A stretch of 7,918 bases of DNA from assembly GCA_003520965.1 (NCBI GenBank), contig DOTU01000028.1, forward strand, positions 1-7,918, given 5' to 3'. The notes under the pieces are model-generated. The model saw only the letters and a list, made by a program, of their open reading frames with translations, made no database searches and was not told the DNA's origin. The position numbers were made by a program, and so were the translations under genes. Below are positions 1 through 5,855 of the stretch, one piece after another (positions within the stretch are counted from its first letter, which is position 1; the number at the start of each line of letters is the position of its first letter). The stretch is from Candidatus Zixiibacteriota bacterium. Lineage in GTDB: Bacteria > Zixibacteria > MSB-5A5 > UBA10806.

Positions 1-221
1 TTGGGCCGCGAGCAACCTATATACTGACATCCACCGGCGCCTGGGGCAAACCGCTTGAGGAGGCGACATACAGATTCATTGTACCGAAAGCTTTCAAGGA
101 TGTACAAATCTGGCCGGAGGCGGATAGTACATTGGTCAAAGGAAAAAGCCAAGAGTATCTGGCGCATCGGATAGATTTTATGCCAGGACAGGATATGACG
201 ATTCACTGGAAGTCAAAATAG
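1..221 (+). CDS. 3' end of an unidentified protein (partial)
   Basis: An open frame enters from the left edge (codons in phase with position 3) and ends at a TAG at 219-221, giving about 72 C-terminal residues. Readable features are a TYILTSTGAWGKPLEEATYRF stretch, an IVPKAF..VQIWPEADST segment and an ending in DFMPGQDMTIHWKSK. The alternating hydrophobic/polar pattern looks like a beta-rich extracytoplasmic domain, and the 'TTG.WG.PLE.A.Y.....P' type of pattern reminds me of C-terminal regions of uncharacterised secreted proteins in FCB-group bacteria, but I cannot name the family. No sorting domain or membrane anchor is seen at this end. The stop lies 21 nt before the start of the next gene on the same strand, so the two are probably co-transcribed. 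Function unknown. Confidence 0.7.
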   Translation, partial: GPRATYILTSTGAWGKPLEEATYRFIVPKAFKDVQIWPEADSTLVKGKSQEYLAHRIDFMPGQDMTIHWKSK

Positions 222-242
222 AATTGACGGAGGTGTGAGGTT

Positions 243-1718
243 ATGAGAAGGATGATAATGATAGTGTTGCTATTCGGCTTAGCAGCGAGCCAGGCGGTGG
301 CCAATCCGCTGCCGGCATATGACATCCAATATATCAAAGCATATCCGCCGCAGATAAGGCTTAATTCGAACGGTTTTCTGACTAATTTATCGGGCGTTAT
401 GATATTTACAAGATCGAGCACAGCCGTTATCGATTCAGGTGTTTATATTTATGAGATGCCTCTGACATTGGACTCAACAAACACATCCGGGTTTACACTC
501 GATACAGAAGCTGATTCAATAATGGTTGATTTACCGGGAGCGGCGCCTGCTAAATGGGGCACATTGAATCATGATACACCTCCAATTAAGGGCTATGGCA
601 TATACAAGGCGGGCTATTCCCCTACCGGGATACCTGGAATGGGCGGCTGGTATCTTCTGCTATTCGATTTCGCCGTGGCCAAAATGGGTTTTACGCAGAT
701 TATCATCAATGAAATAAACGCTCACAACAACTGGCAAAACGGCTGCAATTTTATTGAGCTATGCAACAAAGATCAAGTCAATCACGACATATCGAATTGG
801 ATGATTGTTTGCGATACAATTTACAGAATACCTACGGGGACAATTATTCCAAGCCATGGATATTTTGTATTAGATGAAAGCAATTTCCCGGCCTTGTTCG
901 ATTTGGATTTCGGTTCAGACAACATTTACCTCATCAACGCAGATAGTCAGTTAGTCGATGAGGTGGGCTGGTCGAGCGACCATGGACTTAACATTTCATT
1001 TATACGCTATCCCGATGGAGATGCTGATAGCACATATAATATGATCGATTTTATCGGTTACAATGACAATACATCTACCAGCTTCGAAAACGGATTCCCA
1101 ACCCGCGGCGCGTTCAATCGTCATGAATCACCCGGGTTCAAAGTAATCGGGATTCGAGCGGATACGTCAGGGGGGCTGGCCAATTTCCATTGGACAAACC
1201 CGGCCTGGGATACTCTTTTCTCAGAGGCAATCCTGCGTAAAAGCACATCCGGTTTCCCCATGACTCCCTATGATGGAGATATCGTTTACGAGGGATCCGG
1301 TCAGGAATTTATCGGCGATACGCTTGTTCCGGGAGTGACAAACTATTATGTGATTTACGCCCGCACCCGCTGCGGCCAGTATTCAACGCCCGATAGCGAG
1401 GCGATGCTGAGCATCTTTTATCCATCAACAGGAATCGATGAAGTGCCAACACCTGATAAGACATTTCTATTAGAATGCTATCCCAATCCGTTCAATAGCA
1501 GTACGCTAATACGATATTCATTACCTGAGCCGGGCATAGCGCGATTGGCCATTTACAATATCTCCGGACAGAGAGTGGCCATACTATGTGACAGTTACCA
1601 GCAAGCCGGTGAGCACAATATCGTGTGGAATGGCAAAGGGGTATCATCGGGAATATACTTTGCGCGGCTGGAGAGCCGCCACAACATTCAGAGTATAAAG
1701 CTGACGTTGCTAAAATAA
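243..1718 (+). CDS. Secreted lamin-tail-domain protein with C-terminal T9SS type A-like sorting domain
   Basis: A 491-residue exported protein. Residues 1-20 are a signal peptide: basic RR, a hydrophobic core MIVLLFGLAA, and an AVA cleavage box before N21. Residues 21-150 are a beta-rich region I cannot assign. Residues about 152-293 look like a lamin tail domain: IIINEINAH start, then NFIELCNK, SNWMIVC, IPTGTIIPSHGYFVL and SFIRYPDGDAD, the order seen in secreted LTD proteins. Residues about 300-390 resemble a fibronectin III-like fold (FHWTNPAW...YYVIYARTRCG). Residues 407-491 are a Por-type sorting or FlgD-like module, with YPNPFNSSTLIRYSLP, LAIYNISGQRV, GEHNIVWNGK and SSGIYFARLES. The start is an ATG preceded by GGAGG at 229-233 with 9 nt spacing. 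LTD modules are often found on surface or nuclease-associated proteins, but no catalytic motif is visible, so an adhesive or structural surface role is inferred. Export through T9SS is inferred from the C-terminal module only. Confidence 0.88.
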   Translation: MRRMIMIVLLFGLAASQAVANPLPAYDIQYIKAYPPQIRLNSNGFLTNLSGVMIFTRSSTAVIDSGVYIYEMPLTLDSTNTSGFTLDTEADSIMVDLPGAAPAKWGTLNHDTPPIKGYGIYKAGYSPTGIPGMGGWYLLLFDFAVAKMGFTQIIINEINAHNNWQNGCNFIELCNKDQVNHDISNWMIVCDTIYRIPTGTIIPSHGYFVLDESNFPALFDLDFGSDNIYLINADSQLVDEVGWSSDHGLNISFIRYPDGDADSTYNMIDFIGYNDNTSTSFENGFPTRGAFNRHESPGFKVIGIRADTSGGLANFHWTNPAWDTLFSEAILRKSTSGFPMTPYDGDIVYEGSGQEFIGDTLVPGVTNYYVIYARTRCGQYSTPDSEAMLSIFYPSTGIDEVPTPDKTFLLECYPNPFNSSTLIRYSLPEPGIARLAIYNISGQRVAILCDSYQQAGEHNIVWNGKGVSSGIYFARLESRHNIQSIKLTLLK

Positions 1719-2082
1719 TTAATTGATATTTCTTTAATACCCCACACATCGGCGGGCCGTTCCGCTTGTGAAATCAGATATATGATAATTTGTGCAGATT
1801 TGTATTTTTATTCCATTTTTGAGACAACATATTACGGTTCAATCACATATTGAAATTGACTGTTATTTTCATAATAATTCATGGCTGTAGACCGTCATAT
1901 CGGGAACATTCATTTTATGATTCCGATTTATGCAGCTAAAAGATGATAATTTTTATTGGGGCAAGACAAGATTTGATTCTTGAGAATACTAAATTACCGG
2001 AAGTATTAAGAGGGTACAGTAAATTATTATCCAATTATTACTCCCGGATGTTTTTCAACCCATAGCCATTAGGAGAAGTACC
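1719..2082. other. 364-nt AT-rich intergenic region without a gene
   Basis: No frame with a ribosome binding site and no strong terminator is visible after the lamin-tail gene. Two weak inverted repeats are present: TTCAAT/ATTGAA (1838-1843 with 1849-1854) and ATCGGGAA/TTCCGAT (1899-1906 with 1921-1927, one bulge). Neither is followed by a T-run, so they are not convincing terminators. The only regulatory candidate is the promoter listed at 1980-2009. The length and AT-richness fit a transcription boundary between the secreted-protein genes and the AhpD-like gene. Confidence 0.6.
1980..2009 (+). promoter_or_regulatory. Candidate sigma70-type promoter of the AhpD-like gene
   Basis: TTGAGA (1980-1985, 5/6 to TTGACA) is separated by 18 nt from TATTAA (2004-2009, 4/6 to TATAAT). 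It would start transcription near 2016 and leave a leader of about 67 nt. The region is AT-rich, so a chance match is quite possible. Confidence 0.3.
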
Positions 2083-2508
2083 ATGAGCAGAGAACAAATC
2101 TATAATGAGATTAAGGAGATGTTTGGATTAGTCCCCAGCTTTATGAAAAGCATTCCCGATTCATCTCTTGAGCTTGAATGGCGGTTATTTAAGCAGGTGC
2201 AGTTTGAAGAGGGAGCCATTCCCAATAAATACCGCGAACTGATCGGATTAGGCATTGCCGCGGTGTCAAAATGCCGTTACTGCGCTCTATTCCATGCGGA
2301 AGCAGCCAAGCTAAACGGCGCCACACAGGAAGAGATCGAAGACGCCATCCATTTCGCTAAATCAAGCGCGGGCTGGAGCGCGTATATCAACGGGATGCAG
2401 ATCGATTACGATGAGTTCAAGAGAGAGGTCCAGCAGATTACCAACTATGTGCGGACCAAAATGACCTCAAATGAAAAAGAAATGGTATCGTCAAGAGCAG
2501 GAAGGTAA
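2083..2508 (+). CDS. AhpD-like / carboxymuconolactone decarboxylase family protein
   Basis: A 141-residue single-domain, cytoplasmic, all-helical protein of the CMD/AhpD family. The redox signature is complete: E52, C64-R-Y-C67 and H71, with E to first Cys 12 residues apart as in the E118/C130/C133/H137 relay of mycobacterial AhpD. The position of AhpD H132, between the two cysteines, is Y66 here. Flanking family features are the helix RELIGLGIAAVS before the CxxC and LNGATQEEIEDAIHFAK after it. The CxxC argues for a thiol-dependent peroxidase or disulfide reductase role rather than gamma-carboxymuconolactone decarboxylation; substrate unknown. The last ~20 residues (KMTSNEKEMVSSRAGR) are a polar tail outside the domain. 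ATG is preceded by AGGAGA at 2071-2076 with 6 nt spacing. No AhpC or peroxiredoxin partner is present in the window; it appears monocistronic and ends before a hairpin terminator. Confidence 0.9.
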   Translation: MSREQIYNEIKEMFGLVPSFMKSIPDSSLELEWRLFKQVQFEEGAIPNKYRELIGLGIAAVSKCRYCALFHAEAAKLNGATQEEIEDAIHFAKSSAGWSAYINGMQIDYDEFKREVQQITNYVRTKMTSNEKEMVSSRAGR

Positions 2509-2591
2509 TCAGCCGTTCGGGGTAAATAGTAGCGGCACAACGTTGCCATACACTACGGATTCCTTTGAAGTAAAACAGCGAGGTTTCACCA

Positions 2592-2628
2592 GGGGGAGAA
2601 GACAGTTGTCTTCTCCCCTGTCATTTTA
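2592..2628 (+). terminator. Hairpin terminator after the AhpD-like gene
   Basis: Perfect 11-bp stem GGGGAGAAGAC (2593-2603) / GTCTTCTCCCC (2608-2618) with an AGTT loop, extendable by a G-U pair. It lies 84 nt after the stop codon. The following tract TGTCATTTTA is only modestly T-rich, so it may be a weak intrinsic terminator or a 3' end-protecting hairpin. There is no T-run on the opposite strand, so it should act on plus-strand transcripts only. Confidence 0.6.
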
Positions 2629-2643
2629 AAAGCATAAAGAAAA

Positions 2644-2662
2644 AGTAAATCTAAAATTTACT
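2644..2662. repeat. Short AT-rich inverted repeat
   Basis: AGTAAAT (2644-2650) and ATTTACT (2656-2662) are perfect inverted copies separated by CTAAA. It lies between the plus-strand terminator and the large nested repeat. It could be an operator-like site or chance in AT-rich DNA; no gene start is close. Confidence 0.4.
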
Positions 2663-2723
2663 GACAATCTTTACAAAAAGCCAAAGGAAATAAGTTAGTA
2701 CCTCCACCCAGCAATAACGGCTT

Positions 2724-2901
2724 GTCGCGGGTTCCGCGGCCCGTTTGGGCATGAAATCCGATTGGGGAAGCCTGATATTAGACTGCCTCAGGATGTTGTC
2801 GTGATCAGTTCAAAACCTACAGACTGAGGCATAATCTCATTGGGATCCCCAATCGGATTTCTATCTTTCGCTCCTTTGGAGCGAAAGGCGGAACCCGCGT
2901 C
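2724..2901. repeat. Nested inverted-repeat element able to fold as a four-way junction
   Basis: Five sets of complementary segments are nested in about 175 nt. Outer stem: CGCGGGTTCCGC (2726-2737) with GCGGAACCCGCG (2888-2899), 12 bp perfect. Left side hairpin: GCCC-GTTT-GGGC (2739-2750). Central stem: GAAATCCGATTGGGGA (2753-2768) with its exact complement at 2846-2861, 16 bp. Right side hairpin: CTTTCGCTCC-TTT-GGAGCGAAAG (2865-2887), 10 bp perfect. The central arm continues with 2774-2780/2832-2838 (one mismatch) and TGCCTCAG/CTGAGGCA (2784-2791/2824-2831), leaving a 32-nt apical loop. Together these make a four-way junction with a long central arm. No protein is encoded. It sits exactly between the two facing terminators. 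It may be a MITE-like or REP-like palindromic element, or a structured RNA. I do not recognise a known family. Confidence 0.75.
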
Positions 2902-2907
2902 TCAGGT

Positions 2908-2942
2908 ATAAAAAAAATCCCGGTACAAAAGAACCGGGATTT
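2908..2942 (-). terminator. Strong intrinsic terminator of the cold shock gene
   Basis: Read on the minus strand, a 10-bp stem AAATCCCGGT (2942-2933) / ACCGGGATTT (2924-2915) with an 8-nt loop is followed by eight consecutive T residues (complement of A 2910-2917). It lies 22 nt after the csp stop codon. On the plus strand the tail is only TTTGAAATTTTTA, so bidirectional action is possible but weaker. Confidence 0.92.
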
Positions 2943-2964
2943 GAAATTTTTATGGTAGCGAGAA

Positions 2965-3168
2965 CTAGAGCTTCATCACCTCCGTAGCCTGTGGGCCTCT
3001 GGGACCCATGGCGAAATTATACTCCACCATTTGGCCCTGTGCTAAGGTTTTGAAACCCTCGTCCTTGATGGCAGAGTAATGAACGAAGATGTCGGTGCCA
3101 CCCTCCGGCGGCTTGATGAACCCGAAACCCTTCTTTTCGTCGAACCACTTGACCACGCCAGTTGGCAT
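2965..3168 (-). CDS. csp: Cold shock protein (CspA family, single CSD)
   Basis: A 67-residue cold shock domain protein, the usual full length. It binds single-stranded RNA/DNA and acts as an RNA chaperone. RNP1 is KGFGFI (13-18) and RNP2 is DIFVHYS (26-32); W8, F15, F17, F28 and H30 supply the aromatic binding face, and the GVVKWFDEKKGFGFI opening is classic. The ATG is preceded by a very strong AGGAGGG (3175-3181) with 6 nt spacing. The gene follows adenosylhomocysteinase by 121 nt on the same strand but has its own strong terminator. That spacing and the housekeeping role suggest a separate promoter, although the TTGACA at 3218-3223 has no good -10 at proper distance. Whether it is cold-inducible cannot be told from the sequence. 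Confidence 0.97.
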   Translation of the reverse strand: MPTGVVKWFDEKKGFGFIKPPEGGTDIFVHYSAIKDEGFKTLAQGQMVEYNFAMGPRGPQATEVMKL

Positions 3169-3272
3169 GAAAAACCCTCCTGAAAAAAGTTAAAACGGAC
3201 TATTAATTTTATCGGCATGTCAATCCGAGAATTTAGTGGAACCAAATTGCCGATCCTGAATGCAAATGTCAG

Positions 3273-3293
3273 TTAGAGAGGATTACCCTCTAA
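3273..3293 (-). other. Small hairpin overlapping the adenosylhomocysteinase stop codon
   Basis: TTAGAG(A)GG (3273-3281) pairs with CCCTCTAA (3286-3293) around an ATTA loop: eight pairs with one bulged A. It includes the TAG stop at 3290-3292. There is no T-run after it on the minus strand (CTGACATTTGC), so it is at best a weak terminator or a 3'-end processing/stability hairpin. Confidence 0.35.
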
Positions 3294-4546
3294 GTACCCA
3301 TCTCCCATGAGGCCAGATATTTCCTCTGCTCGGGTGTCAGTTTGTCAATTGTGACTCCCATGCTTTGTAGCTTGAGACGAGCGATTTCCATGTCAATTTT
3401 CTGGGGTAGGGCGTAAACCTTGCGCTCCAGCTTGGAGGCGTTGCCCAAAACCCATTCTGCGCCCAAGGCCTGGTTGGCGAAACTCATATCCATAACCGCA
3501 GCCGGATGACCCTCAGCCGAAGCCAGATTTATAAGCCGTCCCTCAGCCAACAACAGGATGCGCTTGCCATCTCTAAAAGCATATTCTACCACGTTGGGGC
3601 GGATATCGCGCTTTTTGGCTGTCATCTTCTCCAGCGATTTGATGTCGATTTCCACATCGAAATGGCCGGAGTTGCAAACAATGGCGCCGTCTTTCATAAG
3701 CCTGAAATGATCGGCGGCGATGACGTTGATATCGCCGGTTAAGGTAACAAAGATATCACCGATCTTCGCAGCCTGCTTCATAGGCATCACACGGTACCCA
3801 TCCATAGCAGCCTCAATGGCCTTTAGAGGATCAACCTCGGTCACGATAATATTGGCTCCCAAGCCGGAAGCGCGCCGGGCAACACCCCGTCCGCACCAGC
3901 CGTAGCCAGCAACCACGAAGTTTGAACCGGCAAGCAGATAATTGGTGGCCCGCATGATGCCGTCGATGGTTGATTGGCCTGTGCCGTAACGGTTATCGAA
4001 GAAATGCTTCGTGGACGAATCGTTGATGGCAAGCACCGGGAAAAGCAAAACACCCTTTTGCTCCATCGCCTTAAGTCGGATAACACCGGTAGTGGTCTCC
4101 TCTGAGCCGCCCATTATTTCCGAGGCCTGTTCGCGGCGTTTAGTATGCAGAGTGCTGACGAGATCGGCGCCATCATCCATAGTGATTGAGGGATGAATAT
4201 CGAGGCAGGCGTTGATATGATCGTAATAAACTTTGTTGGATTCAGCCCTGATAGCGAAAACAGGAATGTGGTAATCGGCAACCAGTGAGGCGGCCACATC
4301 ATCCTGAGTGGAAAGAGGATTTGAAGCGCAAAGATATGGTTCGGCGCCACCAGCCTTGAGCGTGATCATCAGATTTGCAGTTTCAGTGGTTACATGCAAA
4401 CAGCAGGCCATCTTGACCCCTTTGAGGGGTTTGTCTTTGGAAAATCTCTGTTTGATGGATCGCAGGACGGGCATAAACTTCTCTGCCCATTCGATTCTGT
4501 TTTTGCCCGCTTTAGCAAGCTTCAGGTCTTTGACATCGTACTTCAT
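3290..4546 (-). CDS. ahcY: Adenosylhomocysteinase (S-adenosyl-L-homocysteine hydrolase)
   Basis: A 418-residue cytosolic NAD-dependent enzyme that reversibly splits S-adenosylhomocysteine into adenosine and homocysteine, relieving product inhibition of methyltransferases. Substrate motifs: HVTTETANL (51-59), MDDGADL (123-129), GGSEETTTGV (146-155), INDSSTKHFFDNRYGTGQS (174-192). Expected catalytic residues are present: D125, E149, K180, D184, N185. The Rossmann NAD site is GYGWCGRG (214-221), followed by EVDP (237-240), and CNSGHFDVEI (291-300) and LINLASAEGHPA (338-349) complete the active site. The C-terminus ends ...KYLASWEMGT and lacks the extended tail with Lys/Tyr that reaches the neighbouring subunit's NAD in eukaryotic and many bacterial enzymes; this is the short type known from archaea and Thermotoga. 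ATG has AAAGGA (4552-4557) 5 nt upstream. It lies 21 nt behind metK and is almost certainly in its operon. Confidence 0.97.
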   Translation of the reverse strand: MKYDVKDLKLAKAGKNRIEWAEKFMPVLRSIKQRFSKDKPLKGVKMACCLHVTTETANLMITLKAGGAEPYLCASNPLSTQDDVAASLVADYHIPVFAIRAESNKVYYDHINACLDIHPSITMDDGADLVSTLHTKRREQASEIMGGSEETTTGVIRLKAMEQKGVLLFPVLAINDSSTKHFFDNRYGTGQSTIDGIMRATNYLLAGSNFVVAGYGWCGRGVARRASGLGANIIVTEVDPLKAIEAAMDGYRVMPMKQAAKIGDIFVTLTGDINVIAADHFRLMKDGAIVCNSGHFDVEIDIKSLEKMTAKKRDIRPNVVEYAFRDGKRILLLAEGRLINLASAEGHPAAVMDMSFANQALGAEWVLGNASKLERKVYALPQKIDMEIARLKLQSMGVTIDKLTPEQRKYLASWEMGT

Positions 4547-4567
4547 TCAGGTCCTTTATAGTAATAA

Positions 4568-5731
4568 TTAAGCGTCCTTAATCAGTTCATCAACTTTGTC
4601 GGTTTTCTCCCATGAGAAGTTGGGAAGTTCGCGACCGAAATGGCCATAAGCGGCGGTTTCCTTAAAAATCGGCCGCTGGAGATTAAGCTCATGAATAATG
4701 CCCCGAGGAGTCAGGTCAAAATGTTTTCTGACAAGTTCGGTCAGCCGCGAATTAGGCACGAGCCCTGTACCATTGGTGAATACCATGACGGAAACCGGCT
4801 CGGCTACGCCAATGGCGTAAGCAAGCTGGACCATGCATTCGGCGCAGAGTCCTGCAGCCACCAGGTTCTTGGCGATATACCTGGCCATATATGTGGCGGA
4901 GCGATCGACTTTGGTTGGATCTTTCCCAGAGAAAGCGCCACCGCCATGCGGAGCAGAACCGCCGTAAGTGTCGACAATGATCTTACGGCCGGTCATACCG
5001 GTATCGGACTGAGGGCCACCGATTACAAATTTACCGGTGGGGTTAACAAGGTATTTGGTATTGCGGTCAAGCATCTCTTTAGGCACGATCGGCATGACCA
5101 CTTCTTGTATGATTTCGTCTTTGGCGCGGTTGGTGATTTTCTTACCGGTCTCATCCAGGATATCCTCGGTATGCTGAGACGAGAGCAGTACCGTATCGAT
5201 TCTGCTGGGGCGGCCATCAGCAAATTCAACAGTCACCTGAGTTTTACCATCGGGGCCGAGATAAGGAAGAACGCCCGTTTTCCTTATTTTCGCCAACTGC
5301 ATGGCCAGCTTATGAGCCAGGCTGATGGGAAGCGGCATAAGTTCGGGGGTTTGGTTGATCGCATAGCCGATCATCAATCCCTGATCGCCGGCGCCGCCGA
5401 TATCAACGCCCTGCGCGATATCGGGCGATTGCGAGCCGATAGCGTTGAGAATACCGCAGGTTTTATAATTGAAACCATATTTGGAATCGGTGTAGCCAAT
5501 CTTCCGTAAAACGTCCCTTACGAGACCGTTAACATCAACATAACCATGAGTGGTGATTTCTCCGCCAACGATTACCAGCCCGACAGTGATGAAGGTTTCG
5601 CAGGCTACCCGGCCGTTGCTATCCTGCTTTAAAACATCATCAAGTACAGCATCCGAAATCTGATCGCAAACCTTATCAGGATGTCCCTCCGTCACCGATT
5701 CGGAGGTGAACAGGTATTTGTCTTTAATCAC
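4568..5731 (-). CDS. metK: S-adenosylmethionine synthase
   Basis: A 387-residue methionine adenosyltransferase (ATP + methionine + water to S-adenosylmethionine + phosphate + pyrophosphate), of normal bacterial length. Signatures: ESVTEGHPDKVCDQISDAVL (11-30) with H17 and D19, the GAGDQG hexapeptide (113-118), DTGMTGRKIIVDTYGG (243-258), and the P-loop-like GGGAFSGKDPTKVDRS (263-278). The start is GTG, not ATG: the codon at 5731-5729 is GTG, with GGAGG at 5736-5740 only 4 nt upstream, and translation from it gives the expected MIKDKYLFTSESVTEGHPDK terminus. An upstream in-frame TAA leaves no earlier ATG. An AUG overlapping the GTG is out of frame and runs straight into UGA. It is followed 21 nt later by ahcY, so SAM synthesis and SAH removal are coupled. 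A plausible promoter precedes it. Confidence 0.98.
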   Translation of the reverse strand: MIKDKYLFTSESVTEGHPDKVCDQISDAVLDDVLKQDSNGRVACETFITVGLVIVGGEITTHGYVDVNGLVRDVLRKIGYTDSKYGFNYKTCGILNAIGSQSPDIAQGVDIGGAGDQGLMIGYAINQTPELMPLPISLAHKLAMQLAKIRKTGVLPYLGPDGKTQVTVEFADGRPSRIDTVLLSSQHTEDILDETGKKITNRAKDEIIQEVVMPIVPKEMLDRNTKYLVNPTGKFVIGGPQSDTGMTGRKIIVDTYGGSAPHGGGAFSGKDPTKVDRSATYMARYIAKNLVAAGLCAECMVQLAYAIGVAEPVSVMVFTNGTGLVPNSRLTELVRKHFDLTPRGIIHELNLQRPIFKETAAYGHFGRELPNFSWEKTDKVDELIKDA

Positions 5732-5735
5732 ATAG

Positions 5736-5740
5736 CCTCC
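5736..5740 (-). promoter_or_regulatory. Ribosome binding site deciding the GTG start of metK
   Basis: GGAGG followed by CTAT and then GTG. The overlapping AUG is only 2 nt from GGAGG and is followed at once by UGA, so the GTG is the productive start. Confidence 0.75.
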
Positions 5741-5777
5741 GTAAAACTTGTTTTAGCCCCCGGAATGGGCACAATTT

Positions 5778-5806
5778 ATAATACTTACTATCCTTATGCA
5801 AGTAAA
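5778..5806 (-). promoter_or_regulatory. Candidate promoter for metK-ahcY
   Basis: On the minus strand TTTACT (5806-5801, 4/6 to TTGACA) is followed after exactly 17 nt by TATTAT (5783-5778, 5/6 to TATAAT). Transcription would start near 5771, giving a leader of about 40 nt before the GTG, too short for a SAM-I type riboswitch. The leader contains a small GCCC/GGGC hairpin close to the ribosome binding site. Confidence 0.5.
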
Positions 5807-5832
5807 TCCTATTTAATACGATTAACATTTAT

Positions 5833-5848
5833 GAGGCGCTCAAGCCTC
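5833..5848 (-). other. Short inverted repeat between the nucleotidyltransferase and metK
   Basis: GAGGC (5833-5837) and GCCTC (5844-5848) form a 5-bp stem with a 6-nt loop, 8 nt beyond the nucleotidyltransferase stop. On the minus strand it is followed by CATAAATGTTAAT rather than a T-run. It could attenuate read-through into metK, but is weak as a terminator. Confidence 0.3.
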
Positions 5849-5855
5849 GACATAA

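Noticed and set aside
203..421. 72-codon minus-strand frame over the signal peptide region of the lamin-tail gene
   Set aside because: It is antisense to a clear signal peptide with a good start site; the apparent hydrophobic stretches come from reverse-complemented codons.
2752..2805. 17-codon plus-strand frame beginning ATGAAATCC inside the nested repeat
   Set aside because: No Shine-Dalgarno in front, very short, and its bases are accounted for by the inverted-repeat stems.
2724..2901. Integron attC site or tRNA gene as an explanation of the structured block
   Set aside because: No GTTRRRY/RYYYAAC core sites at the ends, and no cloverleaf with a TTC-containing T arm and CCA-side acceptor. 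The stems are too long and nested for either.
3197..3223. TTGACA (3218-3223, minus strand) as a promoter of the cold shock gene
   Set aside because: The -35 match is perfect but at 15-18 nt there is no acceptable -10 (TAGTCC at 15 nt). TAAAAT occurs only 6 nt away. Kept only as a remark.
3042..3245. 67-codon minus-strand frame overlapping the cold shock gene
   Set aside because: It is out of frame with the unmistakable cold shock domain, starts in its leader, and its Ser/Arg-rich translation looks like a frame shadow.
4640..5509. 289-codon open frame antisense to metK
   Set aside because: It lies wholly within metK on the opposite strand, has no family-like motifs and no clear ribosome binding site. 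Long antisense frames are expected opposite biased codons.
5732..5855. Possible SAM riboswitch upstream of metK
   Set aside because: The whole gap is 124 nt and the best promoter leaves only about 40 nt of leader. No SAM-I, SAM-II or SAH riboswitch core is recognisable, only a small GCCC/GGGC hairpin.
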